From the NCBI GenBank assembly GCA_021229015.1, contig CM037782.1, positions 43,615,224 to 43,679,223 on the forward strand: DNA of 64,000 nucleotides, written 5' to 3'. Position 1 is the first letter of the stretch; each line of letters begins with the position of its first letter. The position numbers and the translations under genes were made by a program. Below, in pieces: positions 26,801 through 40,500 of this stretch. The notes below the pieces were generated by a model. It was not told the origin of the DNA. It was given only the letters and a program-made list of their open reading frames with translations, and searched no databases. Source of the DNA: Solen grandis. Its lineage: Eukaryota; Mollusca; Bivalvia; Adapedonta; Solenidae.

Positions 26801-28505
26801 TATGAAGCGTTTGATCAGACTGCGGTGATGTGGTATGTGAAGGGCTGCTGATACTGGACGAATTTCCAGATTCCGATCCATTACCATTCCCGTTAGTGTT
26901 ACGCTTGTTTTTCTGATTGTCATTATTATTATTTCGCTGGTGCTCTCGGAAACTGACCTGAGCTGCAGAGAGGAAGGCCTGCATCAACTCAGACTTAAAT
27001 GTGCCGTTCTGCTGCAAAAGACGCTGAAGTTCAGCCATTCTCAGTTTGTAAAGCTCTGACGGTGAAGGGTAAGGAGCTATTGGTAGGTTGACTTCACGCT
27101 TAGTTTCTCCACTGGAATCTTTTAAACGCTTTGGTCGTCTGCCTAGTCTGGATGCTGGAAAATTAAAAATAAAACATTTATGAGATGTCAAACACAGAAT
27201 AAACAAGGTCTAAAATCATGGTTATTATTAATTTAGTTTTTATTCCTTCAATAAAAACACAAATTATCAAAATATAACTTAGCTTCTTTAAACTGGACAT
27301 AACCTGAATGTCATGAGTCAAGAGAAATAAAACCCATAAAAGAAAGCGACAATGCTCTATGCTACAAAGCTGCATCGACTTGTATCAATTAGTAAGTCAA
27401 GAAATATGTAGTTTCTCTGGAAAACTTTGCAAAAAGAAAAGAAAATTTAATACAAAATAAAAGCATCATATGCAAAAGTCTTTACAGCTGATTTCTGAAA
27501 ATAAAAAGACTACTATAAAAAAAAAAAAAAAATAACATTTTTAAGCAAAGAAGAGGAAACATCTTACCTTGAATGCAAACAGAGGATAAGTTTACCCCAG
27601 AGCAACCGGCACTTTTATACTGAACAGAAAGTAGATCAACTGACCCATTTTTGTGTGGGATATTGATATGCAAATTAAGCTATTTTTATCTTGAACTATG
27701 AGGTGGGACAGTCCATGTGGAAAGGAGGTGAAAAATGAGCTTGATGCCCAACTAAGCAGCCATTGTAAATGTCCTAAACCAACATGACAGGCCACTAACT
27801 ACAGCAATTATGACAATTGGTAGTAAATTGGGTAAACTGTGTCAAACCAAAGACCTTTACTGTAGAGACCCGCACAAAGTTGCTGAAGCAAAGGCCACTG
27901 TACTCAGAGCTGTACTACCTATGTGAGTAAATAAAATGAGCCAGATGAGGTGAAAATGGGAAAGAGTCGTGAGAAGTGTGAATCCATTAACTGACATTAT
28001 ATTAGGAGCATGCGGGCAATCTGTGTTGCCAGCTGATCGCCTCATGTTCGAATGTCTCATTAATCTTGAGGCCTTGATAACCATATTTCTCCAAGAACCT
28101 TGCCTCCATTATGAGAAAGGGCAGACTAACTTTTTAATGCCTTCATTTGGTCTACCACCTAGTTTTTTGTTTTGTTTTTTCTTTGCTTCCTCAATGAACT
28201 TTCAAAGAAAGTAAGTTTATGCTGTCTACTGAATAGAAAGGAGGCATGGCACAATATTTTTGTTTCCATGTTTCAAGTTGTGATACTTATAATGCAATAG
28301 ACAATCCCTAGTGCCATCCTTTAGTTCTAATTGAGGAAGAAGAAGACAAATACACAGGCAAACAAAATCTGAACCCAAGACCATTACCTTTAATATTTTA
28401 GATTTTAAATGCAAATTTTCTATACCTGTATCTTCCCAACATAATATATGTGAAAAAAAATCTGATAATTTGATCCAGTAATATTTTTAATTATCTCAGA
28501 TCTGG

Positions 28506-28540
<35 letters not shown>

Positions 28541-31500
28541 TATATATATATATTTATTTTGGTCAAGCAGTACTGTTTATTGACTATGAAACATGTAACC
28601 CTAATTTTCCTTGTTACATACTATGTAAAGTCTTCAATTGGAAATAATATTAATTCAGTTAACTTATTTTTCAGTTAATCAGTTAATGCAACTAAGTTGA
28701 AAACAAGAGGGCCATAGAGGCCCTGGATCCCTCACTTGAGTAAAATGTTACCCGAGGAACATCTGTACTAAAACATTTTGAAATCTAGCCGAGATGATTT
28801 TTTTAAGTCTTCATAATATTTTCTTTCTGTTGCTTTGGCAACCAGAGTTCTGCATGGATCAAGTTTATTTTAGCAACTTTTGTGAAGGTTCACACAAAGA
28901 TCATCCCTGCCAAGTTTAATCGAAATCTGTCCAGTGGTTTCAGAGGAGATGCTGTTTAAAGCAATATGTTGATGACTGATGACGGACGATGCACAATGAC
29001 GGACACAGAGTGATCACAATTTGCTCAAGGTGAGCTAAAAATCTGGCTGCAATATTCATTTTCTGGTATATTTTAACTTCTTTATCCATCACAGTTCATC
29101 AAACCTCTAAGATGGCTGGTACGAAAACAGTAAACATAAAAGAACGAATCTTGTTTAATAACAAGATGTAGAAAGTATACAAACACTGACCTTGAAATAT
29201 TCTGATTTTGTCCAATATCTATCCCAAGAGTTCAAGGAGAAAATATTTTTACTTCATACCAGACCAGTCAAAATTCTTTCTAGGTACATCATCACAGTAC
29301 AATTTGATAAGGTTCCTATAAATCAGCATATAAAGTGCTAGCAATATGAAAGGCAGCTAAAACTAAAAATACCCATCGAGGGGCGAGAGCGAAACTAGAC
29401 TAAGTGCATATATTTATATAAGCACTTAGCCTAGTTTCGCTCTCACGTCTCGCCACGTACCATGTGTAAATCCTGATCTTCTTACCCATATCTGATATGG
29501 TATCATGCCATAAAATATTGATTGTGATACTGCAGGGTGAAGGTATCATGTCTCTGTGGTATTGTGTAATTTTGCCTCAGAGACTCAATTTAAAATGGTA
29601 TCATGCCACAAGTATTGTGTCATATATTTTAAATGAAATTTTGTCTACAAAGGTCATTTTCTGGTACATTTAATATAAAGTGTCATTCCATGGGGACTGA
29701 TTTTTTTGTGCTGTAAGCACAGATGTTATATACTGGTGCATTTGAACATACAATACAAATATGGTATCATGCCAGAAGTGTTACATAATAGGTGCAGTAC
29801 AAGATCAAATGTGCAATTTGTGATACTGCAGTACGGAAAACATGTCATTAACCCTTTCCCTCATAGAGGAAACCATGAAAAGACCTATGCGAACAACATA
29901 AAACCAGATCAGCCTGCGAGTAACTCGCAGACTGATCAGGATTTATGCTGTTCGCTGCTCCTCAGTGGTCTGGAAATGAGGATTTTGTAATTAAATTTGG
30001 TAAGGTTCAACTGTGGTTTTCTGCAGATCAGGCTTTATGTGGTACCTATTGATTTCGTCAAAATGAGTCTATATAAGGGAAAGGGTTAAATTATGATATC
30101 ATACCACAAGAGTGATATAGAAGCAATAAAGAGCGGTACTTTGTAAATTTGTCTTCAGATTGACACTGCAGTTTGGTACCACGGGATGTTGTTTAATGCC
30201 ACAACCTGACCAGTGTGGTGGTCGTATATTATTATACCTACAGCTCCATATCGACCGAAATATTGCCAGTCAGGATCGTTACCAGCGGTAACAGCCAAGA
30301 TTATCACCCCCATCCACCCAGCCCAAGCATTATGCTTATGTATAAAACAGGGCTAAAAAAAAAAAATCTGCAACAAACCTGATAACCAACATTTTCAGGC
30401 TAACCTCATTCCCGTGCAATTGCTGGCCACTTGTTCAAGGCTACTGTTTGTTTGTTTGTTTATTGTCGGAAGCAGGTGGCAACACTTTCTCAAAATTTGT
30501 TCACAAAAAGAATTTATTTTTAACTATTTACGATATAAACGAATATCAACAACAGCTAACTGAATATATTTCGGTCAGAAAAAGAATCAAAAGCTTTGCT
30601 GACTTATATTCTATCCAAGTGTAGTTTATAGATCTCCAAACTTTTGACACCAGTGTACAAGAGACACTTGAAGGTGACTCAATAAAATGTACCACTTTCC
30701 TTGAAAATGTTCTACACATCTACACACTGTCAATTTATGGCATGCCCCATGCATAGTTCATGCCTAACAAAAAATATGTCAGACACACCTACATTTCAAG
30801 GTAATATGGTGAACAAAATTTTCAATTTAATAATCAGTGGGCCAACTTTTCTCTGTTTTATTTATGGTTTAAGTAAAATTGAAAGTATTGTATATCATAG
30901 TTTTCTCCTTGACATGTCCACCAAAATGAAACCCCACTCCTTCTAAATATGTCTCTTGGTGATATTCACAGCAATATTTTTTTTATTTTTTGTTCATATA
31001 GGATAAAAACAAGAAGAAAAAAACAACAGAAAAAAAACAATCACTCCAGAATAATGTACATAGAATTTAATATCAAAACAACTTATCAAGTTGTTAGAAT
31101 GCATAATTTCATATTATCATCATCATCCACTTCTTCTGTGCAAGTCAGTTACTGTATATAACACCCACAGTCCATAATAGTAATGCAACAATTCATTTGG
31201 TATTTCTGCTAAACCTTTAACATTATACAATTCATGTTTTAATTTTATACCCATTTTTATATTTGTCTTTGATAAAAATATGAAGAAACAAGTGCCTCAA
31301 AATTATCATGAAAATATGTACCGGGTATTCATTTTTTTTCCCCCTTCAGTATTGCCCAACTCACCCTGAAAGCTGTTATATAATTAGTGTCATGGTTTCT
31401 GTGAGAAAGTTAAACCTTGTTAACCTTCAAATTATCAACAGCCTGAGCACTTTAAGTTTGCTGCCTTTGGTGAATGACTGAGCAATGACATAACCCAGAA

Positions 31501-34500
31501 GGTCACTCTGACCAACACCAAATACAAACCCTCCCTAGGACTCCCTGAATCTCAACCTGACAGTCTCTAGTTGACAGACTTCAGTGGACAGGTACGCAAG
31601 CCTACCTTGTCACAACAATGACCAAATATGGTCAATATGTTCTCTTCAGGATAAAGCAGGTATAATCCTAGGCTATGGTCACTAGAAAGTATCATGCAAT
31701 AACATCATGATGGGTGAATACTGCCCACTCCAAGATCAAATGGTCTTGTAAGAGTAGACACATCAAAACAACAAATTTACTGCTAAACTAGCAAAACAAT
31801 TTACTTAGACCCTAAAGCCATGCAAAGGTGAATCTATGAAGTTTATAAACAACAATAACAGGTTGTATAACTTGGCAAATATTACTGAGCAGTTCTTTCA
31901 ATTGTAATAGAAAACAAACTCACTGGTGACTTATCAATAAAAGGGCATGACCATTTTCCAGTCAACTCATTCAAATTTCAATAAGATAATTTTGGATAAC
32001 CCCTTTTTTCCCTAGTAACATAGTGACCTTTTCAACAGTTGATCTTTTTCACCCTTTCATTGCTGGAAAATTTTCTGTCTATCAAGGATGCTATGATATT
32101 TGAAACCCTCAATTAACCAACTTATATCCAAGAGAAAAAGGGGAAATAGATAAAGTGATGGCAGACATGTAAAGGTCATGACCCTTCTCCGGTTTACCTG
32201 ACTGGTAGCACAAAACTTTTCCTTTAATCTGATTGGTCGGTAACTGGGTCCAAAGAGTTACTGAACCACTGAGAAGAGAGCAAGCAGAGTGTTCAAACAT
32301 GATTCCCATCCTATCCGGGCCTTTATAGCTTAGCACTTATATAAATCGGTCAGAAAGGTTGAAAGAAGTGTACAGCACTTACTTTAATAGATCAATTCAA
32401 CTTTATTTATGAGTCACTAGGTTTGTCGGTACAATGAAAATAAGGGTTCTAATGATTTTACTGACGTGCTGGACAAACATTAGGATCAGACATACAATAA
32501 TTTACACATCCTGTTATCCATGACAACTTCTAGGACTGATATAAAGCTAACCCTTTTGTTTTTATACCTTTTCAAGATATGGCAACATTTAGTGTAACTC
32601 TTTACCTCATAAATATATAACTCGAATATCAATTAACTTCAGATAGTACATGTATATGTAACAATGGATTTACCTAACCTTGCAGACAGTGAGAATCTGA
32701 GCTTCAATTTTGTATCAGCAAACAGAGGAGACCCTGATCAGACAGCTCCTTCCAAACCCTGTCTAATCTGAGTCTGCTTTATGTGTCAATGCCTCAAAAT
32801 GCGTCTATATGAGGTAAAGGGCTAAGATGCCTTTCTATGCTTAACCCCTGACAAAAGTTTAAGCCTTTTCCACTTGAAAAGTCTCAAGAAGGGTGACCTA
32901 CATGACCTGTGTAGAACCAGGTGATTTTCTGGCTGAACAGGTTTAGTACCGCTTGGCTGGGCACTCATCAAAATCTTCAAGATAAAAAGGTAACCACTAT
33001 AAAATTTAATATGACTAAAAGTGCTTTCTTTCTGATCTGGTTTTCCAATGTTTAACAAATGTAAGTTGGTACCTGTATGTTAACAGGTCTTCTCAGTCTG
33101 ACTTACAGTGACCTCCTCTACCCTACCCCATCCTTTCTCCCTAGTCAAATCAGCTTCTGTCAGCTGTTTGTATGACAGTAAGGGGTCAATGTGACGTCAC
33201 CAGACTCTAGCAATAATACATTTAAAGTGCCTTGTGTCTGCAGCACATATGATTAACCAGTAGTGACAAGTGTCAGCGACCTAGTTACCAAAAGTCAGTT
33301 GAATGTGACAAATACCAGGCAGACTGGGATCACACTGTCAAAAGCCACCAAAGTGTCAGGTAACATCAGGACCTCTTACAAAACCAGCATTTATATGACC
33401 CTGATCTTGCTTACTTCAAGCTTTAAGGTGATTTACATAATGTATTTCTTGTACAATTGGTATAATATAAAAAAGAGTCATTTGAAGACTGTGAAGCGAT
33501 CAGGAGAAAAATGAACAAGAGGGCCATGATGGCCCTGGATCGCTCACCTGAGTACCATTGCTACAACTGATTACAAGGTTTTTAAACAGACAAGAATTCT
33601 GATATAACTCAATCTTAAACATTTTAGCCCTGACAATACTACACACCAAATATATAAGCACTGGGCCTTATGGTTTCAGAGGAGAAGACTTAGTGCGGGG
33701 TCATTTATCTCCAAAGGGCCACCATTTTGAAAATCTTGATAATGAACCATTAGATGATGCTACATACCAAATATCTAAGCTCTAGGCCTAATGGATTCAT
33801 AGAAGAAGATTTTTAAAGATTTTCCTATATAACTCTATGTTAAACAAGTGACCCCTGGTGCGGGGGCATTTATCACCATAGGGTCATGATTTGTACAATC
33901 TTGGTAATAAACCATAAGATGATGCTTCATACCAAATATCTAAACTCTAGGCCTTATGGATTCATAGAAGAAGATTTTTAAAGATTTTCCTATATAACTC
34001 TATGTTAAACAAGTGACCCCTGGTGCGGGGGCATTTATCACCATAGGCATGATTTGTACAATCTTGGTAATGAACCATAAGATGATGCTACATACCAAAT
34101 ATCTAACTCTAGGCCTAATGGATTCATAGAAGAAGATTTTTAAAGATTTTCCTATATATAACTCTATGTAAAACAAGTGACCCCTGGTGCGGGGTCATTT
34201 ATCATCGTAGGGCTATGATTTGTACAATCTTGGTAGTGGCCCATAAGATGATGCTACATACCAAATATCTAAGCTCTAGGCCTAATGGATTCATAGAAGA
34301 AGATTTTTAAAGATTTTCTATATATAACTCTATGTAAAACAAGTGACCCATTGTGCGGGGTCATTTATCACCATAGGGTCATGATTTGTACAATCTTGGT
34401 AATGAACCATAAGATGATGCTTCATACCAAATATCTAATCTCTAGGCCTTATGGATTCATAGAAGAAGATTTTTAAAGATTTTCCTATATAACTCTATGT

Positions 34501-37500
34501 AAAACAAGTGACCCCTGGTGCGGGGGCATTTATCACCATAGGGCTATGATTTGTACAATCTTGGTAATGAACCATTAGATGATGCTACATACCAAATATC
34601 TAATCTCTAGGCCTTATGGATTCATAGAAGAAGATTTTTAAAGATTTTCCTATATAACTCTATGTAAAACAAGTGACCCCTATTGCGGGGGCATTTATCA
34701 CCGTTTGGCTATGATTTGAACAATCTTGGTAATGAACCATTAGATGATGCTACATATGAAATATCTAATCTCTAGGCCTTATGGATTCATAGAAGAAGAT
34801 TTTTAAAGTTTTTCCTATATAAATCTATGTTAAACAAGTGACCCCTGGTGCGGGGGCATTTATCACCGTTTGGCTATGATTTGAACAATCTTGGTAATGA
34901 ACCATAAGATGATGCTACATACCAAATATCTAAGCTCTAGGCCTAATGGATTCATAGAAGAAGATTTTTAAAGTTTTTCCTATATAACTCTATGTAAAAC
35001 AAGTGACCCCTGGTGCGGGGGCATTTATCACCGTAGGGCTATGATTTGAACAATCTTGGTAATGAACCATTAGATGATGCTACATACCAAATATCTAAGC
35101 TCTAGGCCTAATGGATTCATAGAAGAAGATTTTTAAACATTTTCCTATATAACTCTATGTAAAACAAGTGACCCCTGGTGCGGGGTCATTTATCACCGTA
35201 GGGCTATGATTTGTACAATCTTGGTAATGGCCCATAAGATGATGCTACATACCAAATATCTAAGCTCTAGGCCTTGCAGTTTTGCAGAAGAAGATTTTCA
35301 AAGTTTGCATTTTTAAAATCTATTTTTAGCTCCTGTGACCTACTTTTTTAACCAATCTGAATAATTTGTACAACTTTGATAGAGGGCATCATAAGGATGA
35401 TTCCTGTGAAGTTTGGTCAAAATCCCTTCAGCGGTTCATGAGGAGATGTTGTTTAAAGCAAATTGTTGACGACGGACGCACGCACGCACGCACGCACGGA
35501 CGACGGACGACGGACGACGGACAAAAGGCGATCACAATAGCTCACCATGAGCACGTTGTGCTCAGGTGAGCTAAAAAACCTGTATTTTAAATGTACACTC
35601 AGTTCAAAAAGGGAGTGTGCACTTTATAATCATAAATATTCCAATACTAAGCAAACATGTCAGTTTCAATTTTCTCACACTCTATCTTGTGAGTAATTAG
35701 CCCAAAGTCTACCTTGTAAAAATTGGAGAGAGATCTTGGGTATGTAGATTGTTAATTGTATTCTGACATTCTGACAGACGGACAGACTGAAAACCGGATA
35801 CCTATGTTGAATCTGCTAACTTAAGCAGGTGCGATACAAAAATTATGTGGAAAATATAGTAGACCTGACATAAAAGGTCTGCACTGGTTTCAAAGGCAGT
35901 CAAAAGTGCCAACAGCATTGTAAGTGTTAAAGTATGATAAGTAACACTAAATTGATAAAGGGACCACCAGCGTATACATTATAGTTCTATGAAAAAAATA
36001 AATGTACAGAACAAAGACACTGAAAATCCTGACCTCCTGATATAACCTTCAACCATCACAAGGGTAAGGAGGAACAGGGTCAAGGTTTAATCAAGCCAAT
36101 GACCTCCACCACAATGTCTCTGGAATATTGCCTGGAAAACAGTTCTTTTTACAGCATCATTATCAGTCACTAATATCATTACAAAGTTCATTCCCTTTTC
36201 TGAAGTAGAATTACATGATACACATTGCAAGTTCTTCGACCTTTTGACCTCAAGGTCACTAAATTATACAGGTAAAAGAACTCTTACACATTCTTGGAAA
36301 CAATCTATCAGGTATAAAAAGATAAATTGGTATTCAGAGGCCATGCATGAGGATGAATTTTATATTAAAAGGCTAAAGGTCAACATCATGCATAATAATG
36401 ATTACACTGACCACTTGACCACAGGGATCCATTAATTCTGAAACCATCTAACATCAATTTCACAAGCCCCCAACCCCCACAAAATCATTGGAAAGGGATT
36501 TTTGCATTTCATTTTGTGAGAAAAAAATATCAACACTTTCCTAAAAACCAAAATGTGAAAGGGACAAGAAATGAGGGCTGTGGATACACCATGAAAAATA
36601 CAAGTCTTTTTCTGATGTTTCATTTCTAAGAAAATGTTCAATCTTCTCTAGGGCCAGGAGCTAATTATCATAAAGAGAATGACTTAGGTGGCAAATATCT
36701 GAAGCTCAGAGATGTATCTTCAGTTTCCTGATTTCTTTGACAAGGTACTGTCACTTGTGTTTTCCGCCCACTTCCTATATAATTAACAACCTGTACATGA
36801 AAAGAGCAATTAAGTTCTCTTCCCTCCCCAGGGTGATGTCCCTGATGCCGACAGTCATGACCTTGTGTCTATTTTTACTATTTCTGCTGGTCAGTCAAAA
36901 TGGACGAGATTACGAAATGTCATATATACAGAGGTTTCTTTCACAGCAATAGCCTGCAGCTTCAGCTTTACCTTATAAGTTGCTGCATCTTATCTGTTTA
37001 CAATCACACAAGAAGATTCCCCTTAAGTAAGATGACAGAATGGCCAAAATGTGAGCCTTTTTTTTTGTGCTATATATAAGGGTTGTTATAGATTTTAAAA
37101 ACAACTTTATTTCATTATGTAAACAGATGAGACAATTTACTGACAGCTAGATCAGGACTTGAACTCAAAACCCTTAAAGACTGGAAGTGTGATTTTCCCA
37201 CTGAGCAACATACTGTTTACACCTACCTCTCACCATTATAAGCTGTTAATTATTATATCAGTGTGAGACATTTTAATGACAAGTCTCTGTATTATCTTAT
37301 TAACATCTACGTTAGTATAGGTCACTCAAGGAACAAGTTCTTAAAATTTCTATCAGCTTTTTCTCCTCAATGGGATTTGAACCAACAACATTGATGAAAG
37401 AGAACACCTTGAGTTTCCTTCCGTCCCTACCAAGTGTACAAAGTGAATGCTTAAATTTGCTATGGCTGCTTCATTTTGAGTCCCATCAAAGTTAACCAGA

Positions 37501-40500
37501 AAATTTAAGGGTGGCATTGTATAGCCGTATCGTCCCAAGACATTTCATTTTGTTTTTATTATTATTATTTTCTTTTACACTGCAATAATAGGAAAGGCTT
37601 TGAAACTTGTCCTTTGCCCCTCATTGAAACAACAACCAGCCTGCCCCTCACTCATGTCCAAGTCGGGACACCAAGAAAAAATGGCCATATTCCATTTCAT
37701 GGAAAACAGACCTAAGTATGACAATAACACAGAATGGTTTGTCAAACCTACATAAGCAAGCCAACAGGTTTCTTTTCCTAGAAGAAACTCGACCAATTTG
37801 TCAGCTGATTTATTAACCTTTCCTGAATACAAGGTAAAATATGGACCTACTGTCAACAAGCCTACTGACGTACTTTTCTTACTGACGTACTTTTCTTAAC
37901 AATGACCCATTTATCACTTTAACAAAGACTGACTGCTTAAACCACAGGGGGCTCTACTTATGTCTAACTGGACACTGCATAGATGATCATGTACCATTTA
38001 ATGACCCTGGAAAAGTGTGTTTGCCACTGATGTGCACAAAGGGACCGCTTGTAAACTGCTGACTGGGCCAGTCTACCTGACCGACATACCCTTAGAACTT
38101 GGTCAGGTATGTGAAACTTGGTCAGCACCCTCATTCTTCCCCATCATTATTTACAGATTAAAATCCAAATTAACCCTATTTCACCAACAAATCGCTGGCC
38201 CAGCTTTGGGAGTGCTGACAATATCCAAACAGAAAATGATATCATGAGCCTTTGTTTTAAATGATTAACAGATAAGCTCCCTAAATCTGAAGGCTTATTT
38301 ATGCTGTATATTTATAGTATGGCCTTGAAGGGTCTACACTTTTTGACTGTGTTCTTGAGGTGATAATCAAATGTTTATTGAGAGTCTGTAAATTGATTTT
38401 AATGAAAGATCGAAAAACTACATGTGTAATGTTGTTTTTTGTGGATATATAAGCATAAGTTTATTTTTACTTTTAATACTGGAAATTTCTACAATTTCAT
38501 TTGAGTCACAAATTTAAGTATAGAAGAGCTCTGCTCTATTTTGCCAATTAATTATGTGTGAAGTATTTTTGATAGGGTTGAACAAGTCAGTCCTCCAATA
38601 GTGGTGTAATATTCTGTTGCTTTTCCTGAGGAAGCTTCCACCTTTTCCCATCAGTTCTTCTTCAATTTTTCATTACTTACAAGGAATGTCAACAATTTCT
38701 ATCACTATAAGCAGACAAAGCAAATAATAAACACCTGTTAGTACTTCTCAATAATAACCCTAGTTATTCACAAACATTTCAATAAACTTAAAAGGACATG
38801 AACCCTCCAAATGTAGGTTCTCCCATGATCATCCCTCACTAACTGTCCATGCCCTGCCCATCAGCTGTTCAGCCCTATATTCTGACCTCTCCAATGTCGA
38901 GCTCATTTGTATACGCACAAAAAAAAACTTAGCTTCCCCCATCTACCTCATCTGAATCAGCTGTTTGCCGATCATGCAAAACAAGAATGAAAACATGGCT
39001 TGATTCGTTCTACAATTTAAACCCACCAGCAGCATCTGAAACCGAACTCCTCAAAAGAGATGTTGAAAGGTGAGAGGCAACAAGGTATCATCTGTATATT
39101 ATTTATAGCACAAAACATGTTCAGCAGCTCCACCTTACAAACATTAGGTTATATGAAGAGATTTATGCCCAAGGTGGTTATATCCCCCGTCTCTGTTGTT
39201 GAACTTTACTTTTCAGGATACATTGATTACTCTTGATGTAATAACGATTAGGACTGGGTATTCCAGGCAACAATGATATAGCAATATATTGCAATATATT
39301 GCCAAAATTCAAAACATACATAAAAGATATGGACACTTCTTCTATTTCAAGTTATATTAAGATATTTTCATATATTGAACTTTTTTTTGTAAGGTATCAA
39401 CTCAAAATTCTTTGCCTTTACTTTTCAACTGATGTTTTGACTTTAAATTTCTGCTCATTTTATAGGAACCATTACTACTTAATCATAGTAGCTTGTTTAT
39501 ACTGAATAACCACTGTGAAATTGATCACCTGAAGTTGTGAAATTTACCATAGAATAAACAAGAGGCCCATGATGGCCCTAAATCGCTCACCTGAGATAAA
39601 TAGGTTGACCCAAGGAACATCTGTACCAATTTATTTTAAAATCTGGCCAGTAGTTTTGAAGAAGATGATTTTTAAAGTTTTCATATTTTTTTTTCTTTTT
39701 GTTGCCATGGCAACCACAGTTCTACATGGATCAAGTTTATTTTAGCAACTTTTGTGAAGGTTGACCCAAGGATCATCCCTGCCAAGTTTAATCAAATTCT
39801 GTCCAGTGTTTTCAGAGGAGATGTTGTTTAAAGGTTTCTCTATATACATATAAGGCAAATAAGCCCTGCCCCTGGCGGCCATGTTTTTTTACGGATCGGA
39901 ATAATTTTAATAAATTTGGTAGAGGTTGACCCAAGGAACATCTGTACCAATTTATTTTAAAATCTGGCCAGTAGTTTTGAAGAAGATGATTTTTAAAGTT
40001 TTCATTTTTTTTTTTTTGTTGCCATGGCAACCACAGTTCTACATGGATCAAGTTTATTTTAGCAACTTTTGTGAAGGTTGACCCAAGGATCATCCCTGCC
40101 AAGTTTAATCAAATTCTGTCCAGTGGTTTCAGAGGAGATGTTGTTTAAAGGTTTCTCTATATACATATAAGGCAAATAAGCCCCGCCCCTGGCGGCCATG
40201 TTTTTTTACGGATCGGAATAATTTTAGCAAATTTGGTAGAGGTTGACCCAAGGAACATCTGTACCAATTTATTTTAAAATCTGGCCAGTAGTTTTGAAGA
40301 AGATGATTTTTAAAGTTTTCATTTTTTATTTCTTTTTGTTACCATGGCAACCACAGTTCTACATGGATCAAGTTTATTTTAGCAACTTTAGTGAAGGTTG
40401 ACCCAAGGATCATCCCTGCCAAGTTTAATCGAATTCTGTCCAGTGGTTTCAGAGGAGATGTTGTTTAAAGGTTTCTCTATGTACATATAAGGCAAATAAG

